A stretch of 64,000 nt of DNA from Microscilla marina ATCC 23134. GTDB lineage: Bacteria; Bacteroidota; Bacteroidia; Cytophagales; Microscillaceae. The stretch spans positions 1 through 64,000 of the forward strand of contig NZ_AAWS01000015.1 of assembly GCF_000169175.1 (NCBI RefSeq). The letters run 5' to 3'. Made by a program: the position numbers and the translations under genes. Below, in pieces: positions 18,122 through 26,453 of the stretch. How positions within the stretch are numbered: position 1 is the stretch's first letter; each line of letters starts with the position of its first letter. Under the pieces are notes generated by a model. It saw only the letters and a list, made by a program, of their open reading frames with translations, ran no database searches and was not told the DNA's origin.

Positions 18122-19282
18122 ATGCTAAGTTTTTGGGAACAACAATCATTTCTAGAATATGACTATATTATTGTAGGCAGCGGCATTGTAGGGTTATCAG
18201 CTGCTATTACACTCAAAGAAAATCACCCACAAGCCTCAGTGTTGGTGCTTGAGCAGGGCATCTTTCCTACTGGAGCAAGTACAAAAAACGCAGGTTTTGG
18301 TTGCTTTGGTAGTGTAACCGAGTTATTGAGTGATATTGAAGTGATGGGCGAACACGAGGTGTTGAAGCTGGTAGAACAACGTTGGAGCGGTTTGCAAAAG
18401 TTGCAAAACAGGTTAGGGGCAGACGCTATGGGGCGTAAAAACTTTGGGGGCTCTGAATTACTGCTTAAAGGCGAAAAATACGAAGCTTTGAATGCCAATG
18501 CCTTAGAGAAAGTTGAATATATAAATGATTTGTTGCGACCGTTGTTTGGCAATGAAAAGGTTTTTGAGAAATTACCCGATAGCAAGATCACAGAACTAGG
18601 ATTTGACACAAGCCAAGTAGCCCATCTTATATTTACTCCTTATGAGTTTCAAATTCATACCGGAAACATGATGCGTTCATTATTGCAATGTGCCACCCAA
18701 AAAGGAGTAGAAATAGTCAATGGATGTAAGGTAACCGCCATAGAAGATACTGGTGGTCAGGTAGAAATCAGTACTTCTGGACACTTGTCACAGCAAGAGG
18801 TCGTGTTTATTGCCAGCAAAACTGCAGTATGTACCAATGCTTTTACTCAAAAGCTATTACCTGAACTGGACATCAAACCAGGCAGAGGCATTGTATTGGT
18901 AACCGAACCTATTGCCAATCTTAAATTTAAGGGTACTTATCACTTCGACGAAGGCTATTATTATTTCCGTAACTTCGAAAACCGGATAATATTTGGAGGA
19001 GGGCGTAACCTTGACTTTGAGGGTGAAGCCACCGCAAGTTTTGAGCTGAATCAACAAATAGCCCAGCATCTTCAAGAAAAATTAAGCAGCGTTATTTTAC
19101 CACAGCAAAACTTTGTAGTGGAGCATACCTGGGCAGGTATTATGGCTTTTGGGCAAAGCGGCAAGCGTCCCATTATGGAAAATGTCTCAGAGAATATAGT
19201 CATAGGCACCCGTCTCAATGGTATGGGAATAGCGTTGGGCTCTACCGTCGGAAGTGAGATTGCTACTAAACTAGAGCAATAA
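18122..19282 (+). CDS. FAD-dependent oxidoreductase, DAO family
   Basis: A 386-residue protein of the D-amino-acid oxidase/glycine oxidase fold. The dinucleotide-binding motif YDYIIVGSGIVGLSAAITL at residues ~13-31 ends in the acidic residue of VLVLEQG; GASTKNAGFGCFGS is the typical second flavin contact. A substrate-domain strand set follows, then the C-terminal flavin motif RPIMENVSENIVIGTRLNGMG. It probably oxidises an amine such as glycine, sarcosine or a related amino acid, releasing H2O2 or passing electrons on. Its substrate cannot be read from sequence. Alone in its unit, ~230 bp before the next gene. Confidence 0.88.
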   Translation: MLSFWEQQSFLEYDYIIVGSGIVGLSAAITLKENHPQASVLVLEQGIFPTGASTKNAGFGCFGSVTELLSDIEVMGEHEVLKLVEQRWSGLQKLQNRLGADAMGRKNFGGSELLLKGEKYEALNANALEKVEYINDLLRPLFGNEKVFEKLPDSKITELGFDTSQVAHLIFTPYEFQIHTGNMMRSLLQCATQKGVEIVNGCKVTAIEDTGGQVEISTSGHLSQQEVVFIASKTAVCTNAFTQKLLPELDIKPGRGIVLVTEPIANLKFKGTYHFDEGYYYFRNFENRIIFGGGRNLDFEGEATASFELNQQIAQHLQEKLSSVILPQQNFVVEHTWAGIMAFGQSGKRPIMENVSENIVIGTRLNGMGIALGSTVGSEIATKLEQ

Positions 19283-19513
19283 AACTACTGTTGTTAGGTA
19301 ATTATTGGTTATCAGTAACTTAGGATACAATGAGTGGGATTTTTTAGGAAAAAACGCAAACGTTTGTGAATAAAATAGTAGTTTTGCAACAGTTCATTTG
19401 TAACTACTAATGGATTTTTTTTTAATAATGAGCCAGCAAGTGAACACTCGACTCCTGAATTATGTTCGAAGTATATAGATTTATATACTTTCAAATATTT
19501 AATACAAAATACT

Positions 19514-19720
19514 ATGACAGTTGTTTTAGCTATTGCCGTAATGATTTTATTTGCCGTGCTGATGAGTATCGGCTTGCTAATAAGAGGTAAAGAAATCAAA
19601 GGTACTTGTGCTTCACAAAACCCATTGTTGCTAAAAGATGGAGTAGAATGTGGCGTATGTGGAAAGCCAGTGGGAGCTTGCGAAAATGAGACAAAAGATG
19701 ATCAAGTAGCTACTGCCTGA
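19514..19720 (+). CDS. Small Cys-rich membrane protein, NqrM-like
   Basis: A 68-residue protein with one N-terminal membrane helix (residues 2-23) then RGKEIKGTCAS and ECGVCGKPVGAC, giving four cysteines on the face after the helix. This layout resembles NqrM (DUF539), the small maturation factor that helps insert iron into the Na+-pumping NADH:quinone reductase, and related small proteins near flavin-transferase ApbE genes in Bacteroidota. No nqr or apbE gene is in the window, so the match rests on size and Cys pattern only. Real coding is supported by the well-formed helix plus Cys motif. Confidence 0.55.
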   Translation: MTVVLAIAVMILFAVLMSIGLLIRGKEIKGTCASQNPLLLKDGVECGVCGKPVGACENETKDDQVATA

Positions 19721-19870
19721 TCAGCTAAATACAGTGTGTTTTATGCATTTTATTTGCATAAAATTACCAAAAGTTATGATACATTGAAATGCTATGGAAG
19801 AGGGTGATTTTGAACAAATTAAAACATGATAATTCTTCCACAGCTATATTTATAATTCTAATTTTGTTTA

Positions 19871-21268
19871 ATGACACTCATCAAATCAATTTCTGGTATT
19901 AGGGGTACCCTTGGCGGAAAACCTGGAGACACTTTAAGCCCGGTAGATGTAGTAAAATTTGCAGCTGCTTATGGCATCTGGTTAAAAGAAAACTCTGAAA
20001 ACCATAAAGTGGTAATTGGTCGTGACGCTCGCCCATCGGGCGAAATGATCACAAAATTGGCAGCTTCTACCCTTCAGTCGCTTGGAATAGATGTGGTCGA
20101 TCTTGAATTGTCTACTACCCCCACTGTAGAAATGGCGGTAGTCATGGAAGAAGCCGGTGGAGGAATCGTTATTACTGCCAGCCATAACCCTATTCAATGG
20201 AATGCCCTCAAGTTGTTGAATCACAAAGGTGAGTTTATTTCGGCAGCTGATGGTGAAAAAATACTTGAAATTGCTGACGCAGAAGATTTTGAGTTTGTTG
20301 AAACCAAAAAGTTAGGAGACTACAGCGTAAACCGCGAATACATCCACAAACATATTGAGGCGATATTGGAACTACCGTTGGTAGACAAAGCAGCCATTGA
20401 AGCTCGCAACTTTAGAATAGCCTTGGATTGTGTAAATTCTACTGGAGGTATAGCAGTTCCTATGTTGTTACACTCTTTGGGTGTAAAAGAAGTAAAGGGC
20501 TTGTATTGTGAGCCTAATGGTTTGTTTCCTCATAACCCTGAGCCCATTCCTGAAAACCTTAGGGATATTTCGAGAGAGGTAGAAAATGGCGACTATGACT
20601 TGGGTATTGTGGTAGACCCCGACGTAGACCGCTTGGCGCTTGTGTGTGAAGATGGCTCTATGTTTGGCGAAGAGTATACGTTGGTGGCCATTTCAGACTA
20701 TATATTGTCGCATAATCCAGGGGCTACTGTCTCTAACCTTTCTTCTACCAAAGCCCTCAAAGAACTGACCGAGAAAGCAGGACAAGAGTATCATACATCG
20801 GCAGTAGGAGAGGTGAATGTAGTGACCAAAATGAAAGAAGTAGACGCGGTAATAGGGGGTGAAGGCAACGGAGGGATTATTTACCCTGATTTGCACCACG
20901 GGCGTGATGCTTTGGTAGGCATTGCCTTGTTTTTGACTCACCTGGCAAAAAGTGAAAAGCCAGTATCTATGTTGAGAGCCAAATACCCTAAATATCAGAT
21001 CTCAAAGAACAAAATATCTTTGACTCCCGAAATAGACACCTCGGCAATACTCAATGATATTCAGGAAAAATACAAAGCCCACGATGTGATTACCATTGAT
21101 GGGGTAAAAATAGAGTTTGAGTCGTCTTGGGTACATTTACGCAAGTCCAATACCGAACCTATCATTCGTATTTATGCTGAAGCCGCTTCTATGTCTACCG
21201 CTGATAATTTGGCAAATAAGATAATTGACGACATACGTGAAATTGTAACAGCAAAAGACAATTCATAA
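19871..21268 (+). CDS. glmM: Phosphoglucosamine mutase
   Basis: A 465-residue phosphohexomutase that converts glucosamine-6-phosphate to glucosamine-1-phosphate for UDP-GlcNAc and cell-wall synthesis. Motifs: N-terminal SGIRGTLGG, the phosphoserine loop ITASHNPIQWNALKLL, magnesium loop DPDVDRLAL, sugar loop GGEGNGG and phosphate loop RKSNTEPIIRIYAEA. The Gly/Glu pattern in these loops and the total length suit GlmM, but phosphomannomutase or dual activity cannot be excluded. A strong terminator follows at 21301. Confidence 0.9.
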   Translation: MTLIKSISGIRGTLGGKPGDTLSPVDVVKFAAAYGIWLKENSENHKVVIGRDARPSGEMITKLAASTLQSLGIDVVDLELSTTPTVEMAVVMEEAGGGIVITASHNPIQWNALKLLNHKGEFISAADGEKILEIADAEDFEFVETKKLGDYSVNREYIHKHIEAILELPLVDKAAIEARNFRIALDCVNSTGGIAVPMLLHSLGVKEVKGLYCEPNGLFPHNPEPIPENLRDISREVENGDYDLGIVVDPDVDRLALVCEDGSMFGEEYTLVAISDYILSHNPGATVSNLSSTKALKELTEKAGQEYHTSAVGEVNVVTKMKEVDAVIGGEGNGGIIYPDLHHGRDALVGIALFLTHLAKSEKPVSMLRAKYPKYQISKNKISLTPEIDTSAILNDIQEKYKAHDVITIDGVKIEFESSWVHLRKSNTEPIIRIYAEAASMSTADNLANKIIDDIREIVTAKDNS

Positions 21269-21300
21269 TTGCGATAAATACAGTTTATACAAAATATACA

Positions 21301-21334
21301 TTACCCAACTTGCAAAGGTTGGGTAATTTTTTTT
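21301..21334 (+). terminator. Rho-independent terminator after glmM
   Basis: TTACCCAAC (21301-21309) and GTTGGGTAA (21318-21326) form a perfect 9-bp stem followed by eight T. Confidence 0.9.
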
Positions 21335-21346
21335 ACCTTTTTTTTC

Positions 21347-21378
21347 TTGAAATCATCCAAAAAATATCCGTAATTTTG
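21347..21378 (+). promoter_or_regulatory. Candidate promoter of the cysteine desulfurase gene
   Basis: TTG at 21347-21349 and TAATTTTG at 21371-21378, separated by 21 bp, fit the Bacteroidota TTTG/TAnnTTTG promoter. It follows the glmM terminator directly and implies a leader of about 100 nt. Confidence 0.45.
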
Positions 21379-21484
21379 AAAAAAAAGGTTATTTGAAATA
21401 AAAAAAGTATAAAATAACCTATGAAGGAACATCTCCTTTATGAAGAACTGCTTACAGCATTTAAGGAAAGATATATTTTTTGTT

Positions 21485-22636
21485 ATGAGTATGAGCGTTT
21501 ATTTTGACAATGCCGCAACTACCCCATTGGCTCCTGAAGTATTGGATGCTATGGTGCCCTACATGAAAGAACACTTTGGCAACCCCTCGTCTATACATTC
21601 GCATGGGCGTAAAACTAAATCCGCCATTGAGAAGGCAAGAAAAAAAGTGGCTGATTTACTGAATACTTCTCCTTCTGAAATATTTTTTACTTCTGGTGGC
21701 ACCGAAGCCGACAACTTTGCCATTAAGCGTAGCATAGATACATTTAATCTTACACACGCTATTAGCTCTCCACTAGAGCACCACGCCGTTTTGCATACCC
21801 TGGAACACTTGCAAAAGATAGGTAAAGTTAAGCTCAGTATGGTCAATACTGACGGTAAAGGAAACATTGATTATGACCACCTACGCGATCTTTTGCAAGG
21901 CAATAGCCGTAGCTTGGTATCGTTGATGCACGGCAACAATGAGGTGGGTAACCTGACCGACATGGAGCGTATTGGTGAACTATGCAAAGAGTATCAGGCA
22001 TTGTACCATTCAGACACGGTGCAAACAATGGGACACTATGTACATGATTTACAAAAGCTTAATGTTGACTTTGTGGTAGGCTCAGCCCATAAGTTTCACG
22101 GACCCAAAGGGGTGGGCTTTTTGTATGTAAATGCTGATGCCAAGATTAAACCTATGATATATGGGGGAGCCCAGGAACGTAATATGCGAGGTGGTACCGA
22201 AAACCTTTATGGAATTATTGGTTTGGCAAAAGCGCTAGAGCTTGCTTATGAAGAAATGAACGAGCACCGGACAAGCATCGAGCAGGTAAAATTATATATG
22301 ATTGAGCAGTTGAAACATAAAATTGCGGGGGTTGATTTTAATGGTGAAAGTGGCAACCTTGACAAAAGCTTGTATACTGTCTTAAATGTATGTTTGCCAC
22401 CTACCGACAATGCCGACATGTTACTGTTTAATCTGGACATTCATCAAATTTCTGCCTCTGGTGGCAGTGCATGCTCTAGTGGTTCAGATGTAGGTTCACA
22501 TGTATTGAGGGCTTTGGACAGACCCAAAGACCGTGGAGCGGTGCGTTTTTCATTTAGTCGCTACAATACCAAAGAAGAGGTAGACTATGTGGTAGAAAAA
22601 CTTGCCGAAATGTATACTGTAAGTGATCTTTCATAA
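21485..22636 (+). CDS. Cysteine desulfurase, NifS/IscS type
   Basis: About 383 residues, a pyridoxal-phosphate enzyme that takes sulfur from cysteine for Fe-S clusters or tRNA thiolation. It begins VYFDNAATTPLAPEVLDAM; contains the cofactor region FTSGGTEADNFAI, SPLEHHAVL, the lysine motif GSAHKFHGPKGVGF and the catalytic Cys loop SASGGSACSSGSDVGSHVL. I prefer the ATG at 21485 (or 21491) to the upstream one at 21440, because the extra 15 residues do not belong to the family. No iscU or suf genes adjoin. Confidence 0.9.
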   Translation: MSMSVYFDNAATTPLAPEVLDAMVPYMKEHFGNPSSIHSHGRKTKSAIEKARKKVADLLNTSPSEIFFTSGGTEADNFAIKRSIDTFNLTHAISSPLEHHAVLHTLEHLQKIGKVKLSMVNTDGKGNIDYDHLRDLLQGNSRSLVSLMHGNNEVGNLTDMERIGELCKEYQALYHSDTVQTMGHYVHDLQKLNVDFVVGSAHKFHGPKGVGFLYVNADAKIKPMIYGGAQERNMRGGTENLYGIIGLAKALELAYEEMNEHRTSIEQVKLYMIEQLKHKIAGVDFNGESGNLDKSLYTVLNVCLPPTDNADMLLFNLDIHQISASGGSACSSGSDVGSHVLRALDRPKDRGAVRFSFSRYNTKEEVDYVVEKLAEMYTVSDLS

Positions 22637-22659
22637 ATAATTTGAGCCATTAAAGTGTA

Positions 22660-22745
22660 TCTATTGCCCTCATTCTTCTCAAAAAAAAAGTTTCATAGCT
22701 TTGGCTATGCACCGTTTTTTTTGAATCGTTTGAGAACAATATATT
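22660..22745. repeat. Imperfect intergenic palindrome downstream of nifS-like gene
   Basis: A central perfect hairpin CATAGC-TTTG-GCTATG (22694-22709) is flanked by imperfect inverted arms: TATTG...CTCA...CAAAAAAAA on the left and TTTTTTTTGA...TTGAG...CAATA on the right. It may terminate transcription and looks like a dispersed intergenic repeat. Confidence 0.5.
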
Positions 22746-22837
22746 TTCTTGAATTGGCACATCTTATTTTTTCCAGATCACTAACTACTAAATAGTAGCA
22801 TATTGCGATCTATATACGAATAGGCTTTATCAATGAT

Positions 22838-22843
22838 TTCAAA
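22838..22843. repeat. Target-site duplication TTCAAA of the 449-bp element
   Basis: TTCAAA precedes ACCGTACAC at 22844 and recurs at 23293-23298 after GTGTACGGT. It is the reverse complement of the TTTGAA duplicated around the full IS at 7073-8241. Confidence 0.6.
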
Positions 22844-23292
22844 ACCGTACACTAATTTTTCACTACTAATACTTGTGCAGAGTTTAATTTTATCAGTCTC
22901 AAAAGTGCTTGAAAAACAGCATCTTTACTTTCCGCCTTAGTTTGTGGGCGTTAAGAAATTACCTTCGGTGAGCTCAGCACAGCGAAGCTGTAGCTATCGG
23001 TTTGAGAAATGAAGCCGTAAAAACAGATCACTGTTTGAGCCGCAGGCGAGTTTGAGCTGTTTCGGCGTAATGAAACAAATTTTAGCCAGGCAAACTACAG
23101 CGGTGGCTTTTTTTGGTTCGTTTTTTTAGCTAAAGAAAATCCATGATCCCGAACTTGATTCGGGGAAATGAACGGATGCCTGAGGGAAACGAAACCAGGT
23201 TTTATTCTACAACTCAACAGATTAGCAGCTATTGTTATGCTGTAAAACTATTAAAAAAATCAAGACTTATCTGCTATAAAAAAGTGTACGGT
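22844..23292. mobile_element. 449-bp non-autonomous element sharing IS ends (MITE-like)
   Basis: Inverted ends ACCGTACAC (22844-22852) and GTGTACGGT (23284-23292) equal those of the IS at 7073, and it has 6-bp flanking repeats TTCAAA. The left end also shares the following TAATTTTT. The interior shows no transposase; it contains short hairpin-prone stretches such as AGCGAAGCTGTAGCT and runs of T. The 76-codon frame within it (23143-23373) ends across the element border and is not a credible gene. I infer mobilisation in trans by the related IS. Confidence 0.65.
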
Positions 23293-23369
23293 TTCAAAAT
23301 CAATGATACAACTTTGGTAAAGTCTATTATTTTTTGCCAATTATTTAATAACTCTTTGACGATACCCTT

Positions 23370-23840
23370 GTGAAAAATTTCATTTATACCTGTATAGTGG
23401 TTTTGATAGTGGCCTGCTCTAACAAAAAAGAGATACCTAAAGACATTATACCTAAAAAAGAAATGGTGAATATGTTGGTAGATATTCACCTCGAAGAATC
23501 AAAAATAGATGCATCCCGGTATTTGTTACGTGACTCGGCACAGGTAGCTTATTTCAAAGCACAAGTGGATATATTTAAAAAGTATAAAACAGACAGTACC
23601 CGTTACTACAAAAGCTATGACTACTACTTTGAAAACATGAATCACATGAAAGACATTTACACAGAAGTAGCCGAAAAAATGAAAGCAATGAGCGATAGTG
23701 TAGCCAATACCCTGAAAGACTCAAGTAGCAACAAGAAAAAAAACAAGCCCAAGAAAAAGACTCCAAAGGTAGCCAAACCCCTGATAGAGGTGAAAATGAT
23801 ACCAAACAAACCAAAAGCCAACGCAGACAAAAAGAAATAA
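23370..23840 (+). CDS. DUF4296-type lipoprotein
   Basis: A 156-residue predicted lipoprotein. It starts with a short signal (FIYTCIVVLIVAC) whose Cys16 fits a lipobox, followed by SNKK. Residues ~25-105 carry the DUF4296 pattern: a conserved MVNMLVDIHLEESKID, then helices with YKTDSTRYYKSYDYYFENM. The C-terminal 40 residues are a Lys/Pro-rich tail. DUF4296 proteins are frequent in Bacteroidota and their function is unknown. The start is GTG at 23370; no upstream ATG in frame is closer. A mobile element ends 77 bp upstream. Confidence 0.8.
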   Translation: MKNFIYTCIVVLIVACSNKKEIPKDIIPKKEMVNMLVDIHLEESKIDASRYLLRDSAQVAYFKAQVDIFKKYKTDSTRYYKSYDYYFENMNHMKDIYTEVAEKMKAMSDSVANTLKDSSSNKKKNKPKKKTPKVAKPLIEVKMIPNKPKANADKKK

Positions 23841-23939
23841 TGAAAAAGACCAAGCGCCAAGCTTGATCTTAGGAATGCTTCCAAAATAAATTTACATTCT
23901 TAACCTCATCTTTTGTTGCTATACTTTGTTAAAAAATAG

Positions 23940-24010
23940 CCGAATAGCGCTGCTATTAGCCGACCATCCCTCAAGCTCGCTCAATATCCACTGGATATTG
24001 CCGTGCCGCG
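23940..24010. repeat. Pair of short intergenic palindromes
   Basis: AATAGC-GCT-GCTATT near 23943-23957 and CAATATCC-ACT-GGATATTG near 23983-24001 lie between the convergent lipoprotein and thrC genes. They resemble dispersed intergenic hairpin repeats; they may also serve as terminators, though no clear T-run follows. Confidence 0.45.
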
Positions 24011-24073
24011 TCTAGCTTCAAAATATTTTGTAAACTATAGAAATTTATTTTTTCACCATTCCTTAGGTTGATT

Positions 24074-25411
24074 TTATGCCTCTGCAAATGCTTTCATCAA
24101 GTATGCTTTAAACTCCTCAAAACTGTTAGACATCGTCAGGTTTTTATTGGGGTTATCCATTACCTCTTGCAATTTTTCGGGTATTGGCAACTTCTGTCCG
24201 ATGGTTTGTTCTACTACCTCCAGAAATTTAGCGGGGTGGGCGGTAGACAAAAACACCCCTACTATATCATCGTCTTTGTTGGCAAGGTACTCTTGAGTAG
24301 CACGATAGCCAATGGCACTGTGAGGGTCTAGCACATATTGGCTATGCGCAAACACCTTTTTGATGGTTTCTTTGGTTTCCTCATCGTTGTAATACTTCCC
24401 GGTGATTTTCCCTTCAAACGCTTGATAATCATCACCTAACCACTCTTTGATCCGGGCAAAGTTGCTGGGGTTGCCCACGTCCATCGCGTTAGAAATGGTA
24501 GCAAACGACGGGTGAGGAGTAAACTCGCCACTTTGCAAAAACTGAGGGAATACATTGTTTTTATTGGTTGCCGAAACAAAGCCATGAACAGGCAAGCCCA
24601 TCTGTTGAGCAAGCAACCCTCCACATAGGTTACCCAAGTTGCCACTAGGCACAGTAAATACTAGTTTTTTGCCCAAATGCTTGAGTTGCGCATAAGCATA
24701 AAAATAATAAAACGATTGGGGAATCAATCGGCTGATATTGATGGAGTTAGCCGATGACAGCGGTAGTTGATTTCTTAGTTCATCGTTGAGAAAAGCTTGC
24801 TTGACTAGTTTCTGACAGTCGTCGAAAGTACCGTCAATGGCTATCGCGGTCACGTTTTCGCCCAGCGTGCTAAACTGCTTTTCCTGAATAGGGCTCACCT
24901 TACCTGCCGGGTAAAGTACCACCACCTTGATACCAGGTACTTGATAAAAGCCTTGGGCTACCGCCCCGCCAGTATCGCCCGAAGTGGCTACCAAAATATG
25001 AATATCTTGTGTTTGAGTAGCTGAAGCATCAGTGGCTTGTTTGGTTTGCCAATAGCCCATCAGTTGTGCCATAAAACGTGCCCCAAAATCTTTGAAGGCA
25101 AGTGTAGGTCCGTGAAAAAGCTCTTGTACATATACCTGTTCGTCTAACTTCTTGACAGGAGCATCAAAATTGATTGCTGTGCGTACACAACGCTCAAGGT
25201 CAGCTTCAGGTATTTCATCGCCCAACAGGGCTTTAGTTACTTCAATGGCTATTTCTGGTAAAGACAACGATTCGATGTTGTCGAAAAAACTAGCAGGCAG
25301 GGTAGGTACCTGCTTGGGCACATATAAACCATTATCGGGCGGAAGCCCCTGAAAGATCGCTTGTTGAAAGCTTACTTCCTTGCTTTGTTTTTGAGTACTA
25401 TATAATTGCAT
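24074..25411 (-). CDS. thrC: Threonine synthase
   Basis: About 445 residues, the last step of threonine synthesis: phosphohomoserine to threonine with pyridoxal phosphate. Motifs: LPPDNGLYVP near the start, FHGPTLAFKDFGARF with the cofactor Lys, LVATSGDTGGAVAQGF, and the phosphate loop VPSGNLGNLCGGLLA. The C-terminus has DPHSAIGYRA and STAHPAKF. The ATG at 25411 (MQLYSTQ) matches the family; the frame's 17 extra upstream residues do not. It is the last gene of the thrA-thrB-thrC operon. Confidence 0.95.
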   Translation of the reverse strand: MQLYSTQKQSKEVSFQQAIFQGLPPDNGLYVPKQVPTLPASFFDNIESLSLPEIAIEVTKALLGDEIPEADLERCVRTAINFDAPVKKLDEQVYVQELFHGPTLAFKDFGARFMAQLMGYWQTKQATDASATQTQDIHILVATSGDTGGAVAQGFYQVPGIKVVVLYPAGKVSPIQEKQFSTLGENVTAIAIDGTFDDCQKLVKQAFLNDELRNQLPLSSANSINISRLIPQSFYYFYAYAQLKHLGKKLVFTVPSGNLGNLCGGLLAQQMGLPVHGFVSATNKNNVFPQFLQSGEFTPHPSFATISNAMDVGNPSNFARIKEWLGDDYQAFEGKITGKYYNDEETKETIKKVFAHSQYVLDPHSAIGYRATQEYLANKDDDIVGVFLSTAHPAKFLEVVEQTIGQKLPIPEKLQEVMDNPNKNLTMSNSFEEFKAYLMKAFAEA

Positions 25412-25432
25412 TTTTGAAAATTCTTTGAGATA

Positions 25433-25510
25433 AAAAGCTGCAAGGGGCAAGCTATAAGCCACAAGTTTTATTAAACACTTGCCCCAAAACTGTAGCTACT
25501 TGCAGCTTTT
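25433..25510. repeat. Large imperfect inverted repeat between thrB and thrC
   Basis: Arms AAAAGCTGCAAG (25433-25444) and CTTGCAGCTTTT (25499-25510) are perfect; inside them GGGGCAAG and CTTGCCCC pair again. It would form a long hairpin in the operon mRNA between thrB and thrC. It could lower thrC expression, stabilise the upstream message, or be a dispersed repeat element. Confidence 0.65.
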
Positions 25511-25516
25511 AATTTG

Positions 25517-26449
25517 TTACTTCATTACTATTGGACCATTTTGATTAATTGCCGAAGTATAGGTTTCGCTGGTGACCCCCATATCAGCAAAAATCTTTGC
25601 CTGAATGTGGGCTATTTCAAGGGCTACCTCTTGATGCTGGCAAAGCGAAAAAATAGAAGGTCCTGAGCCTGAAATACCGCAACCCAACGCTCCGGCTTTG
25701 AGCGAAGCCGCTTTTATTTCGCCAAAAGAAGGAATCAATAATGAACGCACGGGTTCTATCACTACATCCTGCAGTGAGCGACTAATCAGTCCATAATCTT
25801 TGCGGTATAAGCCTGCAATCAAGCCTGCTACATTTCCCCATTGTGTCACTGCATCAGTCAAAGGAATGTCTTTTTTCAAAATCTGTCGGGCATCCTTAGT
25901 AGCTACTTCTATTTGTGGATGTATCACAGTACAATACAAACTTTCTGGAGTATCTATGGGGACAATGTCTAACGGAGCATAACTTCTGATGAGCACAAAA
26001 CCACCCATGAGGGCAGGGGCTACATTGTCGGCGTGAGCGGCTCCGCAGGCAAGGCGTTCCCCTTCCATAGCAAAAGGGACCAGTTCGGCGGAGGTAAATG
26101 GTTTGTCCAAGAGTTGGTTCATGGCAAAAGCTCCAGCTGCTGAACTTGCCGCACTAGAGCCCAACCCACTGCCTAAAGGCATTTTTTTGTGAAGCCAAAC
26201 TTTGGCACCCCCTTCATAATCAGTTTTTTTGATCAATTGTTGCATAGCCACGCCAGCAGTGTTTGAGGTAGTATCGGTAGGCAGTTTGCCACCGTCTCCA
26301 GTAATTGCCACAATCTCTACTCCCGGTTCGTCCTTTAGCTCTACTACTACTTCATCGCCGGGGCTGTCAATGGCAAAGCCCAATACATCGTAGCCGCAGG
26401 CTACATTGGCCACAGTAGCTGGAGCAAATACTTTGATTTTCTTTCCCAT
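25517..26449 (-). CDS. thrB: Homoserine kinase
   Basis: A 310-residue GHMP kinase that phosphorylates homoserine with ATP. It has the N-terminal FAPATVANVACGYDVLGFA, the ATP loop KKMPLGSGLGSSAASSAAGA and the C-terminal GCGISGSGPSIFSL. Length is typical. The start lies 4 bp after the thrA stop, so it is translationally coupled to thrA. Confidence 0.95.
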   Translation of the reverse strand: MGKKIKVFAPATVANVACGYDVLGFAIDSPGDEVVVELKDEPGVEIVAITGDGGKLPTDTTSNTAGVAMQQLIKKTDYEGGAKVWLHKKMPLGSGLGSSAASSAAGAFAMNQLLDKPFTSAELVPFAMEGERLACGAAHADNVAPALMGGFVLIRSYAPLDIVPIDTPESLYCTVIHPQIEVATKDARQILKKDIPLTDAVTQWGNVAGLIAGLYRKDYGLISRSLQDVVIEPVRSLLIPSFGEIKAASLKAGALGCGISGSGPSIFSLCQHQEVALEIAHIQAKIFADMGVTSETYTSAINQNGPIVMK

Positions 26450-26453
26450 AACC

